Shown: positions 17,583 through 24,974 of the stretch, piece by piece
Position numbering within the stretch: the stretch's first letter is position 1
Layout: every line of letters begins with the position of its first letter
DNA from: Candidatus Moraniibacteriota bacterium
GTDB taxonomy: Bacteria; Patescibacteriota; Minisyncoccia; Moranbacterales; UBA2206
Length of the DNA stretch: 40,735 bases
NCBI GenBank assembly: GCA_030679995.1
Contig: JAUXSK010000003.1
Location: 1 to 40,735, forward strand
Direction: 5' to 3'
Program-made: the position numbers and the translations under genes
The notes under the pieces: generated by a model
Seen by the model: only the letters and a program-made list of their open reading frames with translations
Databases searched by the model: none
What the model was told of the DNA's origin: nothing

Positions 17583-18752
17583 TTATTTCTTAAAAACATT
17601 TGAAACCGCTTTTGCCACGCGGGCATCCAGTGCGTCTGGTATTATCTTATCAGCAGTTGGTTTTTTTATCAACCCGGCGATAACTTGCGCCGCCGCCAAT
17701 TTATGTTTATCCGTTATTTTTTTCACTCCATTATCCAATGCTCCGCGGAAAATTCCTGGGAAAGCCAAGACATTGTTAAGTTGGTTGGCATAATCCGAAC
17801 GGCCAGTAGCTACGACTTTCGCCCCGCCCTTAATGGCTTCTTCCGGCATAATTTCCGGAACCGGATTAGACATTGCAAAAACGATAGCGTCCTTATTCAT
17901 CTTGGCGATATGGATATGGCGCAAAATGTCCGGCGCGGAAACCCCGATGAAAACATCCGCCTGTTCCAAAGCATCTTCCACCGTACCTTGCAAATTATGC
18001 GGATTGGTAATGCTGGCGATTTCCATCTTGGCACCGTTGAGTCCGCCCGCCCGTTCCTTGAAAATAATGCCTTGGCTATCCACCATCACGATATTTTTAG
18101 CGCCGGCTTTGATAAGCAACTTAGCAATAGCCGTGCCAGCCGCACCAGCGCCGGAAACCACGATCTTGATTTTATTGATTTCCTTTTTGACAACCTTGAG
18201 AGCGTTGGTCAGTCCAGCTAAAACCACGATGGCCGTACCATGCTGGTCATCATGGAAAACCGGAATGTCCATCTCCTTTTTCAATCTTTCTTCAATTTCA
18301 AAACAGCGCGGAGCACTGATATCCTCCAGGTTTATCCCCCCGAAAGTCGGCTCCAGATATTTCACCGTCCGTATGATCTCTTCGACATCCTGCGTCGCCA
18401 GCACGATCGGGAAAGCATCCACGCCCGCCAATTCCTTAAACAGCAGGGCTTTGCCCTCCATCACCGGTAAACCAGCCTCCGGACCGATATTGCCCAAGCC
18501 CAGTACCGCTGAACCGTCCGAAACCACCGCCACGCAATTTTTGCGGATCGTATATGACTTGGAAAGTTTTTTATTTTTGGCAATCGCTTTGCAAACTTCC
18601 GCCACGCCGGGCGTATACAAAACCGGCAAGTTTTCTTTGGTCAACTTCAATTTGGAATTAACCTCGATTTTCCCGCCTTGACTCGCGGAAATGGCCGCTC
18701 GTCGACGCGAGGCGGGCCCGCCGAATTTTTTCGACAATTTGATTGATTTCAT
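17583..18752 (-). CDS. NAD(P)-dependent malic enzyme with a palindromic in-frame insertion
   Basis: The family motifs are VLYTPGVAEVC, SDGSAVLGLGNIGPEAGLPV, FPIVLATQD, FHDDQHGTAIV and a nucleotide-binding GAGAAGTAIAKLL. The enzyme converts malate to pyruvate and CO2 while reducing NAD(P). At 389 aa it is the short bacterial form with no phosphotransacetylase domain. Between KKFGG and KIEV, normally continuous in this family, lie 15 extra residues rich in Arg, Ala and Ser, encoded by a 45-nt palindrome flanked by GGCGGG. The gene begins 16 bp after trxB on the same strand, so its NADPH may feed thioredoxin reductase. Cofactor preference is not readable. Confidence 0.92.
   Translation of the reverse strand: MKSIKLSKKFGGPASRRRAAISASQGGKIEVNSKLKLTKENLPVLYTPGVAEVCKAIAKNKKLSKSYTIRKNCVAVVSDGSAVLGLGNIGPEAGLPVMEGKALLFKELAGVDAFPIVLATQDVEEIIRTVKYLEPTFGGINLEDISAPRCFEIEERLKKEMDIPVFHDDQHGTAIVVLAGLTNALKVVKKEINKIKIVVSGAGAAGTAIAKLLIKAGAKNIVMVDSQGIIFKERAGGLNGAKMEIASITNPHNLQGTVEDALEQADVFIGVSAPDILRHIHIAKMNKDAIVFAMSNPVPEIMPEEAIKGGAKVVATGRSDYANQLNNVLAFPGIFRGALDNGVKKITDKHKLAAAQVIAGLIKKPTADKIIPDALDARVAKAVSNVFKK
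18672..18722. repeat. 45-nt palindromic element inserted in the malic enzyme gene
   Basis: On the plus strand CCCGC...CTCGCG pairs with CGCGAGGCGGG further right. GGCGGG (minus strand) flanks both ends, as a target duplication would. Removing one flank and the element restores F-G-G-K-I-E-V in frame. The insert is much richer in G+C than the surrounding gene. Confidence 0.6.
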
Positions 18753-18768
18753 AAATTTATTCCTTAAT

Positions 18769-19707
18769 TCAAACTTTTAATTTCTTATATGCGCTATTGG
18801 CCGCCAAAGCGCCTTCAGCCGCGGCCATAATGATCTGCCGGAATTTATTGGAACCGGTCGTGATATCGCCGGCCGCGAAAACCCCCAGCACATTCGTACT
18901 TTGATCGGCGCCGACTTTGATAAAATTCTGTTCATCGGTTTCCACTCCCAGCTTCCTAGCCAACTCGATGCCAGGTTCACTGCCGATTTCGATGAAAACC
19001 CCGTCAACCGGCAAAAACGTCTTATCATTTTCCAATGCCCGATCAAGGATTATCCTTTCCACTTTGACATCCCCTTTTATTTCAATGACGTTCGCCTTCT
19101 TGATAATTTCAATTTTCGGATTAGCCGCCAGCCTATCGAGCCACACCGGCTCAGCTGACAATTTCTCGCCGCGATAGACCAGATACACCTTGGAAGCGAA
19201 ATCGGTCAGCTCCAGGGCCACCACGGCCGCCGAATTACCGCCGCCGATCACGCTGACGACCTTGTTGCGGAAAAACATCGCATCGCAAGTGGCGCAATAT
19301 GAAACACCTTTGCCGGTAAATTCCTTTTCACCTGGAATATTCATCTTACGATAGCTGGCACCCATCGCCATAATTAGCGTTTTAGCCAGATATTTCTCTT
19401 TGCCACTTCCTATCTCGAAAATGTCGGCAGCGTTTTTTTGGACGGAGTTGATAGATTCGCCTTTGATTTGCACTCCGAAATTATTGACCTGTTCGACCAT
19501 CCGGCCGATCAGCTCTTTGCCCTGAATCGAAACGACTCCCGGCCAATTCTCCAAACTATGGATTTCGTTTATTTGTCCGCCCGGTTCCATACCGAATATC
19601 AAATGATCCAGCTTATAACGCGAAGCATACAATGAAGCCGTAAGTCCGGCTGCTCCAGCACCGATGATAATCAAATCATATATCTTATTTTCTTTTTCCA
19701 TAGCCAT
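18769..19707 (-). CDS. trxB: Thioredoxin reductase (FAD/NADPH)
   Basis: An N-terminal FAD-binding motif GAGAAGLTASLYASRY, the redox pair in YCATCDAMFF near residue 138, a second dinucleotide site VIGGGNSA, and GVFAAGDIT near the end identify the bacterial low-molecular-weight thioredoxin reductase. The length of 312 aa is normal. It transfers electrons from NADPH to thioredoxin. The NADPH-site motif reads VYRGEKLS, where the usual HRRDxFRA is only partly kept, so the coenzyme preference could differ. It has its own promoter after a terminator that separates it from trxA, and the malic enzyme gene follows after 16 bp. Confidence 0.93.
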   Translation of the reverse strand: MAMEKENKIYDLIIIGAGAAGLTASLYASRYKLDHLIFGMEPGGQINEIHSLENWPGVVSIQGKELIGRMVEQVNNFGVQIKGESINSVQKNAADIFEIGSGKEKYLAKTLIMAMGASYRKMNIPGEKEFTGKGVSYCATCDAMFFRNKVVSVIGGGNSAAVVALELTDFASKVYLVYRGEKLSAEPVWLDRLAANPKIEIIKKANVIEIKGDVKVERIILDRALENDKTFLPVDGVFIEIGSEPGIELARKLGVETDEQNFIKVGADQSTNVLGVFAAGDITTGSNKFRQIIMAAAEGALAANSAYKKLKV

Positions 19708-19760
19708 TTTTTTTATTTCTTAAAATTTATTATCCCCGCTACCAATCCGCCTTTTTGTCC

Positions 19761-19789
19761 ATTTTAACATTCCGGAAATAAAAAAACAA
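19761..19789 (-). promoter_or_regulatory. Promoter of trxB-malic enzyme operon
   Basis: On the minus strand TTGTTT and TAAAAT are 17 bp apart, with an extended TGT before the -10. It lies between the trxA terminator and the trxB start. Confidence 0.6.
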
Positions 19790-19810
19790 ATCTGACTGGA
19801 AACAGCGCGC

Positions 19811-19840
19811 AAAAAAAGCAGCCCGGAAAATCCCGGCTGC
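19811..19840 (-). terminator. Terminator after thioredoxin gene
   Basis: On the minus strand GCAGCC pairs with GGCTGC around an inner GG/CC pair, then a run of seven T follows. It begins about 28 bp after the thioredoxin stop. Confidence 0.8.
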
Positions 19841-19867
19841 TTTCCGCGAGGTGCTTTATAAAATTTC

Positions 19868-20182
19868 CTACAAACTTCCCAGCTCGGTCTTCAGACTGTC
19901 TTTATTCTGCACGCCGACAAATTCTTTGACGACCTTGCCGCCTTTGAAAATCTTGATCGAAGGGATTGACATTATGCCGAATTTGGCAGCGGTATCGGGA
20001 TTTTCATCGACATTGAGCTTGCCTATTTTGGCCCTATCCCCCATCTCAGTTGCCAAATCGCTGATTATCGGGCCCATCATCTGGCACGGACCGCACCACG
20101 GCGCCCAAAAATCGACCAAGACCGGTTTGTCGCTTTTCAGGACTTCCTGTTCGAAATTCTGGTCTGTAAATTCCATCGCCAT
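19868..20182 (-). CDS. trxA: Thioredoxin
   Basis: The active site FWAPWCGPCQMM, the cis-proline loop SIPSIKIFKGG and the 104-aa length identify a classical thioredoxin. The ORF track starts upstream at a TTG; the extra residues have no counterpart in thioredoxins, so I place the start at the ATG at 20182 (an ATG at 20176 is equally possible). It is the reduced dithiol carrier for cytoplasmic enzymes, and probably also the electron donor to the CcdA-like membrane protein encoded just upstream. A terminator follows. Confidence 0.95.
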   Translation of the reverse strand: MAMEFTDQNFEQEVLKSDKPVLVDFWAPWCGPCQMMGPIISDLATEMGDRAKIGKLNVDENPDTAAKFGIMSIPSIKIFKGGKVVKEFVGVQNKDSLKTELGSL

Positions 20183-20230
20183 ATAGTTTTGAAATCTCCA
20201 ATCTTGCAAATGTTTAATATTGTCTTTGCA

Positions 20231-20257
20231 AAATTAAAAATTAAAAATTAAAAATTA
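20231..20257. repeat. A/T spacer of TTAAAAA units
   Basis: Tandem 7-nt units (TTAAAAA) fill the gap between the CcdA fusion and thioredoxin genes. Similar strings flank mraZ-rsmH and dnaX-tRNA-Gln, so this spacer type recurs in the genome. Confidence 0.6.
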
Positions 20258-21355
20258 TCATAGCCAATTATGGATCAGATATACCCCGATAAACAGCATT
20301 ATCGCACCCGCCACCAAATGCAGCAACCTGATATTGCGCTGCCTCCAGCTCTCAAGCCGCTTGGCTCTGATTCCGAAATACATCCCGATAGTTATTACAA
20401 CCATCGGCAGGATAAATATCAGATTATAGAGCGCCAGCAAGGAAACTGACCGTGCCAAGTCCTCCCTTTGCGCCAAAAGACCCAAAATGACTATGTACGG
20501 GCCACTCGTGCAAGGCAGAAGGAAAAGACTTACTACGAATCCAGCCCCCATCGCACCCAACGGGCTGGTTACCTTTTTGATAATCGATTGCATTTTCGGC
20601 CGCCAACCGAAAGGGACCTCCATCACGAAACCTTTGCCATACCAGAAAAAATCCTTCAAATTGGCCAGACCGATTAAGATGGCTATGCCTCCGATAACGA
20701 TGGAAAAAATCTGCGGAAGATTGAAGGCGCCTATAGCTTTGTATATTCCCAGACCCATCAGAAAATATGAGATAAAAACAGACAGCGAAAACATCAAGCC
20801 GGATAGCAATCCTTCTTTTCTGCCCTTGGAAGAAATCACGGTCGCAACCAGAAGGATCAGGACGGCAAAAGCGCAGGGATTGATCGCATCCACCAACGCC
20901 GCCCAAAACAAAACCGGTATTGAAACGCTGGCACCGGAATGTTTGTCCGCCCCCTTGCCACTGTTGCTTTCCAATAACAGGCTGATTTTTTCCGGCGTAG
21001 GGAATTCCGATGCGTCGGTCTGGTCGATTTCTTTGACAAAACTATCGATAATCGGTTTATCGCCAAAAATCATCTTATCAGAAAAAAATACCACCGGAAA
21101 ACCGCGTTTCTCCGCCGGTACGCCGAAAGCATCGAAAAATTTATTCAGATAATCCAAATTATACGGACCAGAAGCTTCAATTTTCTGGATATCATATTTG
21201 CCGTAAATATCCTGCTCTTGGAAATATCCATTGACTTGTTCGCAATGCGCGCAAGTTTCCGAATAGAAATAAATAGCTTTTTTCTTATCTGCCTGCGCCA
21301 AAACCAGCATCGGAACGAAAAGAAGCGCGAAAATGACCAGGGAAATTTTTTTCAT
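20258..21355 (-). CDS. Thioredoxin-like domain fused to a CcdA/DsbD-type membrane domain
   Basis: A signal peptide (about residues 1-20) leads to an exported thioredoxin-like domain with the redox pair CAHC near residue 36 and a cis-proline in GFPVVFF. From about residue 148 six or more hydrophobic helices form a CcdA/DsbD-like electron carrier; its two membrane Cys lie in AINPCAFAVL and LLPCTSGPY. Such proteins pass electrons from cytoplasmic thioredoxin across the membrane to exported dithiol proteins. Here carrier and acceptor are one polypeptide. It lies 75 bp upstream of thioredoxin. No cytochrome c genes are visible, so a role in disulfide reduction or repair is more likely than haem attachment. 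Confidence 0.88.
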   Translation of the reverse strand: MKKISLVIFALLFVPMLVLAQADKKKAIYFYSETCAHCEQVNGYFQEQDIYGKYDIQKIEASGPYNLDYLNKFFDAFGVPAEKRGFPVVFFSDKMIFGDKPIIDSFVKEIDQTDASEFPTPEKISLLLESNSGKGADKHSGASVSIPVLFWAALVDAINPCAFAVLILLVATVISSKGRKEGLLSGLMFSLSVFISYFLMGLGIYKAIGAFNLPQIFSIVIGGIAILIGLANLKDFFWYGKGFVMEVPFGWRPKMQSIIKKVTSPLGAMGAGFVVSLFLLPCTSGPYIVILGLLAQREDLARSVSLLALYNLIFILPMVVITIGMYFGIRAKRLESWRQRNIRLLHLVAGAIMLFIGVYLIHNWL

Positions 21356-21387
21356 TGCGTTTTTAATTAAATTTTGATTTTTTAAAT

Positions 21388-22107
21388 TTATTCCCCGAAC
21401 CTTCTTTGCCGGTTTACATATTCATCCAACGCCTCTCCCAATTTCTCATCGTTGAAATCGGGATATTTATCATCGACGAAACACAGTTGCGCGTTCGCCA
21501 TATCCCACATCATAAAACCGGCGCTCAGGTGGGCGTCTCCGCCGGTCCGGACCAGATAATCGACCGGCGGCAGATCCGCGGTCATCAGATTCTCCTTCAG
21601 CATCTGCGCGGTTATTTTAATCCCTTTTTCATATTTATCGTGGATTTTCGCGATAGCAGAAAGCATTTCGTCATCACCATTGTAGGCTAACATAAAATTG
21701 ATGATTTTCTTTTCATAGTTTTTGGTTTTTTCAACCAACATATACAATATCCGCTTCAATGATTCCGGGAATTGATCCTCCCATCGTCCGATGAAATTGA
21801 CCTTGATTTCATTTTCATAGATATCCGATCCTTCCAACATCCTTTCGAAATATTTCTTATATATGTCCAACAAGGCTTTCTTTTCTTGGATAGGCCTTTT
21901 TGTCAGATTATCAATGGATGATCCCCAAAAAGTTATGCAATCCACGCCTTTTTTCAAAGCGAAACGGATAAGTTTCTCGGTATTTTCAGCGCCAGCTTCA
22001 TGTCCCTTCCAAGGCGCTAAACCTCGATCCTTGGCCCAACGGCGATTGCCATCCGGAATAATGACCAGATGTTTTGGCATTTGTTTGGATATTCCTTCAG
22101 TAGTCAT
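21388..22107 (-). CDS. uppS: Isoprenyl transferase (UppS family), variant signature
   Basis: The catalytic Asp lies in IPDGNRRWA near the N-terminus and substrate-binding residues in WKGHEAGAEN, with TFWGSSIDN where most enzymes have T-x-Y-A-F-S-x-EN. The C-terminal signature is RTGGDAHLSAGFMMWD in place of RTSGExRLSNFLLWQ. It should build the C55 polyprenyl carrier, or one of another length, from farnesyl or geranylgeranyl diphosphate and IPP at the cytoplasmic membrane face. The 239-aa length is normal. It lies 56 bp downstream of the polyprenyl synthase that would make its primer. The changed motifs leave chain length open. Confidence 0.88.
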   Translation of the reverse strand: MTTEGISKQMPKHLVIIPDGNRRWAKDRGLAPWKGHEAGAENTEKLIRFALKKGVDCITFWGSSIDNLTKRPIQEKKALLDIYKKYFERMLEGSDIYENEIKVNFIGRWEDQFPESLKRILYMLVEKTKNYEKKIINFMLAYNGDDEMLSAIAKIHDKYEKGIKITAQMLKENLMTADLPPVDYLVRTGGDAHLSAGFMMWDMANAQLCFVDDKYPDFNDEKLGEALDEYVNRQRRFGE

Positions 22108-22163
22108 ATATGAAAATTTTACCTTGAAATTAACAAATAGGCAACTTTACCACGCCGGTCTGA

Positions 22164-23234
22164 TCACATTTCCCTATCCAGCATATATTCCGCGATGCCA
22201 GATAGGAATTCCCGGGACTCATTATTCTTAAATTTTATTTTACCCAAGGCTATCAAAGCTTCTCGGATGAATTTTGCGGCTAATTTTTGCGAGTACTCCA
22301 GCGAACCGGTTTCTATGATCACTTGCCGGAAATCCTCAAGCTCTTCCCGCTTCAAATCTGTTTTTTTCAAATATTTTTTAATGACCGCTTTTTGCTTGGC
22401 ATTGCCAAGCTCCAAAGCCTTGATTACTAAAACCGTCTGTTTGCCTTCGACGATATCCGATCCGACCGGCTTGCCGATTTTCTTCTCTTCCCCGAAAATT
22501 CCCAAGATGTCATCCTGGAGCTGGAAAGCTTTTCCAAGCGGCAAAGCATAATCGGAAAAATGCTTCAATAGTTTCGCATCTCCACCCGCCAATATGCCGC
22601 CTAGATGCAAAGGCCCCTCGAAAGTGTAGCGCGCGGTCTTGCATTCGTGCATCTTTAAAACAGCCTCTTCGGTCGCCTCACCCGCGTATTGCATCATCAC
22701 GTCCATCATTTCTCCAGGCACCGTGATAAAAACGATTTTCTGCAGTTTATCCAAGGCCTTGATGATATTTCCCGCCGGAAATTTGGAATTGAAAATTATT
22801 TCGCAGGCCATTGCCGCAGTCATATCGCCCGCCATCATCGCCATAGAATTTCCAAAATGCATATGATCTTTGCCTAAATCATATTTTTTTCCGATATTCT
22901 TGAATCTCTCATGGATGGTTTCCACTCCATGCCGGCTCGGATCGCGATCAATGATATCGTCATGGATAAGTAAAAACGAATGCAACAATTCAACTGCGAT
23001 AGAAATTCCCATAGCCCTCCGTTTATCTTTCCCGCCAGCCGCCAGATAACCGAAATACAAAAAAGCCGGCCGGATCCTCTTGCCTCCAGCCATCGTATAA
23101 TCCCTAATAAGGTGCAACGTTTCTTCTGCGATGACATCTATCTTGCCAGCCTCTTGGATTTTTTTCTGGAAATACTTTTCCAGATACGGATCAATTTTCC
23201 CCTTAAATTCAACTAAAGCCTTCTTCGCATCCAC
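22164..23234 (-). CDS. Polyprenyl (geranylgeranyl/farnesyl) diphosphate synthase
   Basis: Two Asp-rich motifs for Mg-diphosphate binding are present: LIHDDIIDRD near residue 90, first of the type DDxxD, and QLQDDILGIFG near 240. GGKRIRPAF at about 50 binds IPP. At 356 aa it is slightly longer than average, owing to extra C-terminal helices. The enzyme joins IPP to allylic diphosphates in trans to make the primer for UppS. Product length is not readable from sequence. Gene order places it as the first gene of the prenyl-redox run that ends at thioredoxin. Confidence 0.92.
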   Translation of the reverse strand: MDAKKALVEFKGKIDPYLEKYFQKKIQEAGKIDVIAEETLHLIRDYTMAGGKRIRPAFLYFGYLAAGGKDKRRAMGISIAVELLHSFLLIHDDIIDRDPSRHGVETIHERFKNIGKKYDLGKDHMHFGNSMAMMAGDMTAAMACEIIFNSKFPAGNIIKALDKLQKIVFITVPGEMMDVMMQYAGEATEEAVLKMHECKTARYTFEGPLHLGGILAGGDAKLLKHFSDYALPLGKAFQLQDDILGIFGEEKKIGKPVGSDIVEGKQTVLVIKALELGNAKQKAVIKKYLKKTDLKREELEDFRQVIIETGSLEYSQKLAAKFIREALIALGKIKFKNNESREFLSGIAEYMLDREM

Positions 23235-23315
23235 AAAAATTGTATTTAGTGCTTAGTAATGGACTGCGCATCCTTGTAGTCCGACTGCCATCAGACAAAT
23301 CCGATCATTTCATTG

Positions 23316-23508
23316 TTGGCGCAAATAAAATCCCAGTACCGCCAAGGGGATTTTCGCGTCGTCCGCGGCGGACTCCTTGTCCTGGGCAGCGCTGAATGCT
23401 CACTTGCTCGCATCCATCGGCATTCGTCTGCGCCGCGGCGGCTTGCCTCACTGCTGCCCGTTCGAATCCGCTTGGCGCAAATAAAATCCCAGTACCGCCA
23501 AGGGGATT
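23316..23508. repeat. 37-bp direct repeat of the tRNA-Glu 3' end around a GC-rich insert
   Basis: The same 37 bp occur at 23316-23352 and 23472-23508. The right copy holds the last 16 bases of tRNA-Glu plus 21 bases of 3' flank. The 119 bp between the copies are GC-rich and palindromic: GTCCGCGGCGGAC, GAATGC/GCATTC and GGGCAGC/GCTGCCC. The 68-aa ORF over this region, which repeats LAQIKSQYRQGD, is only a reflection of the duplication. Confidence 0.85.
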
Positions 23509-23568
23509 CGAACCCCTGATTTCCAGGATGAGAACCTGGCGTCCTAGACCGGGCTAGACGATGACGGC
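23493..23568 (-). tRNA. tRNA-Glu (anticodon CTC)
   Basis: The 76-nt cloverleaf reads on the minus strand. The acceptor is GCCGTCA with TGGCGGT (two G-T pairs). CCAGG-TTCTCAT-CCTGG gives anticodon CTC, and the T-arm is AGGGG-TTCGAAT-CCCCT. The discriminator base is A, and CCA is not encoded. Its 3' part is duplicated 156 bp downstream. Confidence 0.93.
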
Positions 23569-23648
23569 ATATGTCTTATTCTGATTTAAACGTAAAATCA
23601 GTCTACACCACTTAGAGCAGAAAATCAATACGCCCTGTAAAAACGGCA

Positions 23649-24974
23649 TTACACCGATTTCCAAGGAATCTCCCGCCAATGCTGACTCTGCCGGCATAAG
23701 AGTTTTTCAGCCTCCGCCGGATCAGCCATAATCGCTTCCACGACCTTTTCCATCCGCATACCCTGCGAACCCTTAACTAATACCAAATCCCCTTCTTGGA
23801 TAATTTCCCGTACTTTTTCCCCGGCTTCGACCGGACTTTCAAAATGGTAAATATTTTCTTGAGGAAAACCGTTTTTACGCAATTCATCGACAGCTGACTG
23901 CATCCTTTTCCCAACCGCGAAAAATAGATCGCCTTTGATTTCCAAAAATTTTCGTCCGACAATCCCGTGCTTTTCCGCCGATTCCCCTCCCAATTCCAGC
24001 ATATCTCCCAGCACAGCTATTTTTCTGAAATATTTTCCGCCAGAAGCGGCTATTTCACCCAACGCATCCAAAGCCGCTAAGGCTGACGTGGGTGAAGAAT
24101 TATAAGTGTCATCGATTATTGAACTGTTTTTTATGCCAACTATCAGATTCATCCGGCCATACGGCAAAGAAAAATTTTCCAAAGCCGCCCCTGCTTCCAC
24201 TAAATTTATGCCAAATCCCGTTCCGACAGCCGTAGCTGCCAGTGCCGAATAGATTTGATGCCTAGCCAGGACATTATTCAACCGCACCGGAATCGTAGTG
24301 CCTTTGTAATTCAACTTGAAACTCAAGCCTTTCAGGATCTCTTCGTAGTCATCCGCATAACTGAAAGATATGTCCGTAGCCCGCATCTGAGCCTCTTCGG
24401 AAAATCCGAAAGTCACCGCATCGCCCGGCGGATTTATTTTAGCTAGGTAGGGATTGTCCGCGTTGACTACCGCTAATCCCTTTCCGCTTAATTCTTTCAC
24501 TAAGACGCTTTTTTCTTTTGCGACACCTTCTATGTTTTTGAAAAATTCCATATGGCTCGATGAAACATCGGTTATCACGGCTACATCAGGCCGGATAAAT
24601 CCGGTCAGATATCTCATATCCCCAGGCCTGTCCGCCCCCATTTCCAAAACCAGCACCTCCGGGTACCTAATCGGCGCAAGTATGATCCAAAACCATTTTA
24701 AAAAAACCATCAGCCATCTCCAAAGGGAATCCTCCCCGCTATCCGCACCGATAATCGTCAAGGGTAGCCCGATTTCATTGTTATAATTTTTATTCGTCCT
24801 CCTGACGCGGAATTTGCTTTCTAAAACGGAAAATATAGCTTCTTTGGTCGAAGTCTTGCCGACTGAACCGGTGATGCCTACGATTTTCGGCTTATATTTC
24901 TTCAGCACCAAAACGGCCATCATACGAAGGATTTTTTGCAACATCAATATTTTGTAGGATTCGTTATTTGCCAT
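23649..24974 (-). CDS. murF: UDP-MurNAc-tripeptide--D-alanyl-D-alanine ligase
   Basis: The ATP loop GITGSVGKTSTKEAI, the MurF-type NKNYNNEIGLPLT and MGADRPGDMRYL segments, and the DDTYNSSPTS motif (DAYNANP-like) separate it from MurC/D/E. The C-terminal domain (KGSQGMRMEKVVEAI) is typical. The 441-aa protein adds D-Ala-D-Ala to the UDP-MurNAc-tripeptide in the cytoplasm, the last soluble step of peptidoglycan precursor synthesis. The usual N-terminal UDP-binding domain is much reduced: the ATP loop begins near residue 36 rather than around 110. Its ATG shares one base with the ftsI stop (TAATG). Confidence 0.9.
   Translation of the reverse strand: MANNESYKILMLQKILRMMAVLVLKKYKPKIVGITGSVGKTSTKEAIFSVLESKFRVRRTNKNYNNEIGLPLTIIGADSGEDSLWRWLMVFLKWFWIILAPIRYPEVLVLEMGADRPGDMRYLTGFIRPDVAVITDVSSSHMEFFKNIEGVAKEKSVLVKELSGKGLAVVNADNPYLAKINPPGDAVTFGFSEEAQMRATDISFSYADDYEEILKGLSFKLNYKGTTIPVRLNNVLARHQIYSALAATAVGTGFGINLVEAGAALENFSLPYGRMNLIVGIKNSSIIDDTYNSSPTSALAALDALGEIAASGGKYFRKIAVLGDMLELGGESAEKHGIVGRKFLEIKGDLFFAVGKRMQSAVDELRKNGFPQENIYHFESPVEAGEKVREIIQEGDLVLVKGSQGMRMEKVVEAIMADPAEAEKLLCRQSQHWREIPWKSV

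Noticed and set aside
17833-18681. 282-aa plus-strand ORF
   Set aside because: It is the antisense shadow of the malic enzyme gene, which has full family motifs on the other strand.
23313-23519. 68-aa ORF repeating LAQIKSQYRQGD
   Set aside because: It arises only from the 37-bp duplication of the tRNA-Glu end.
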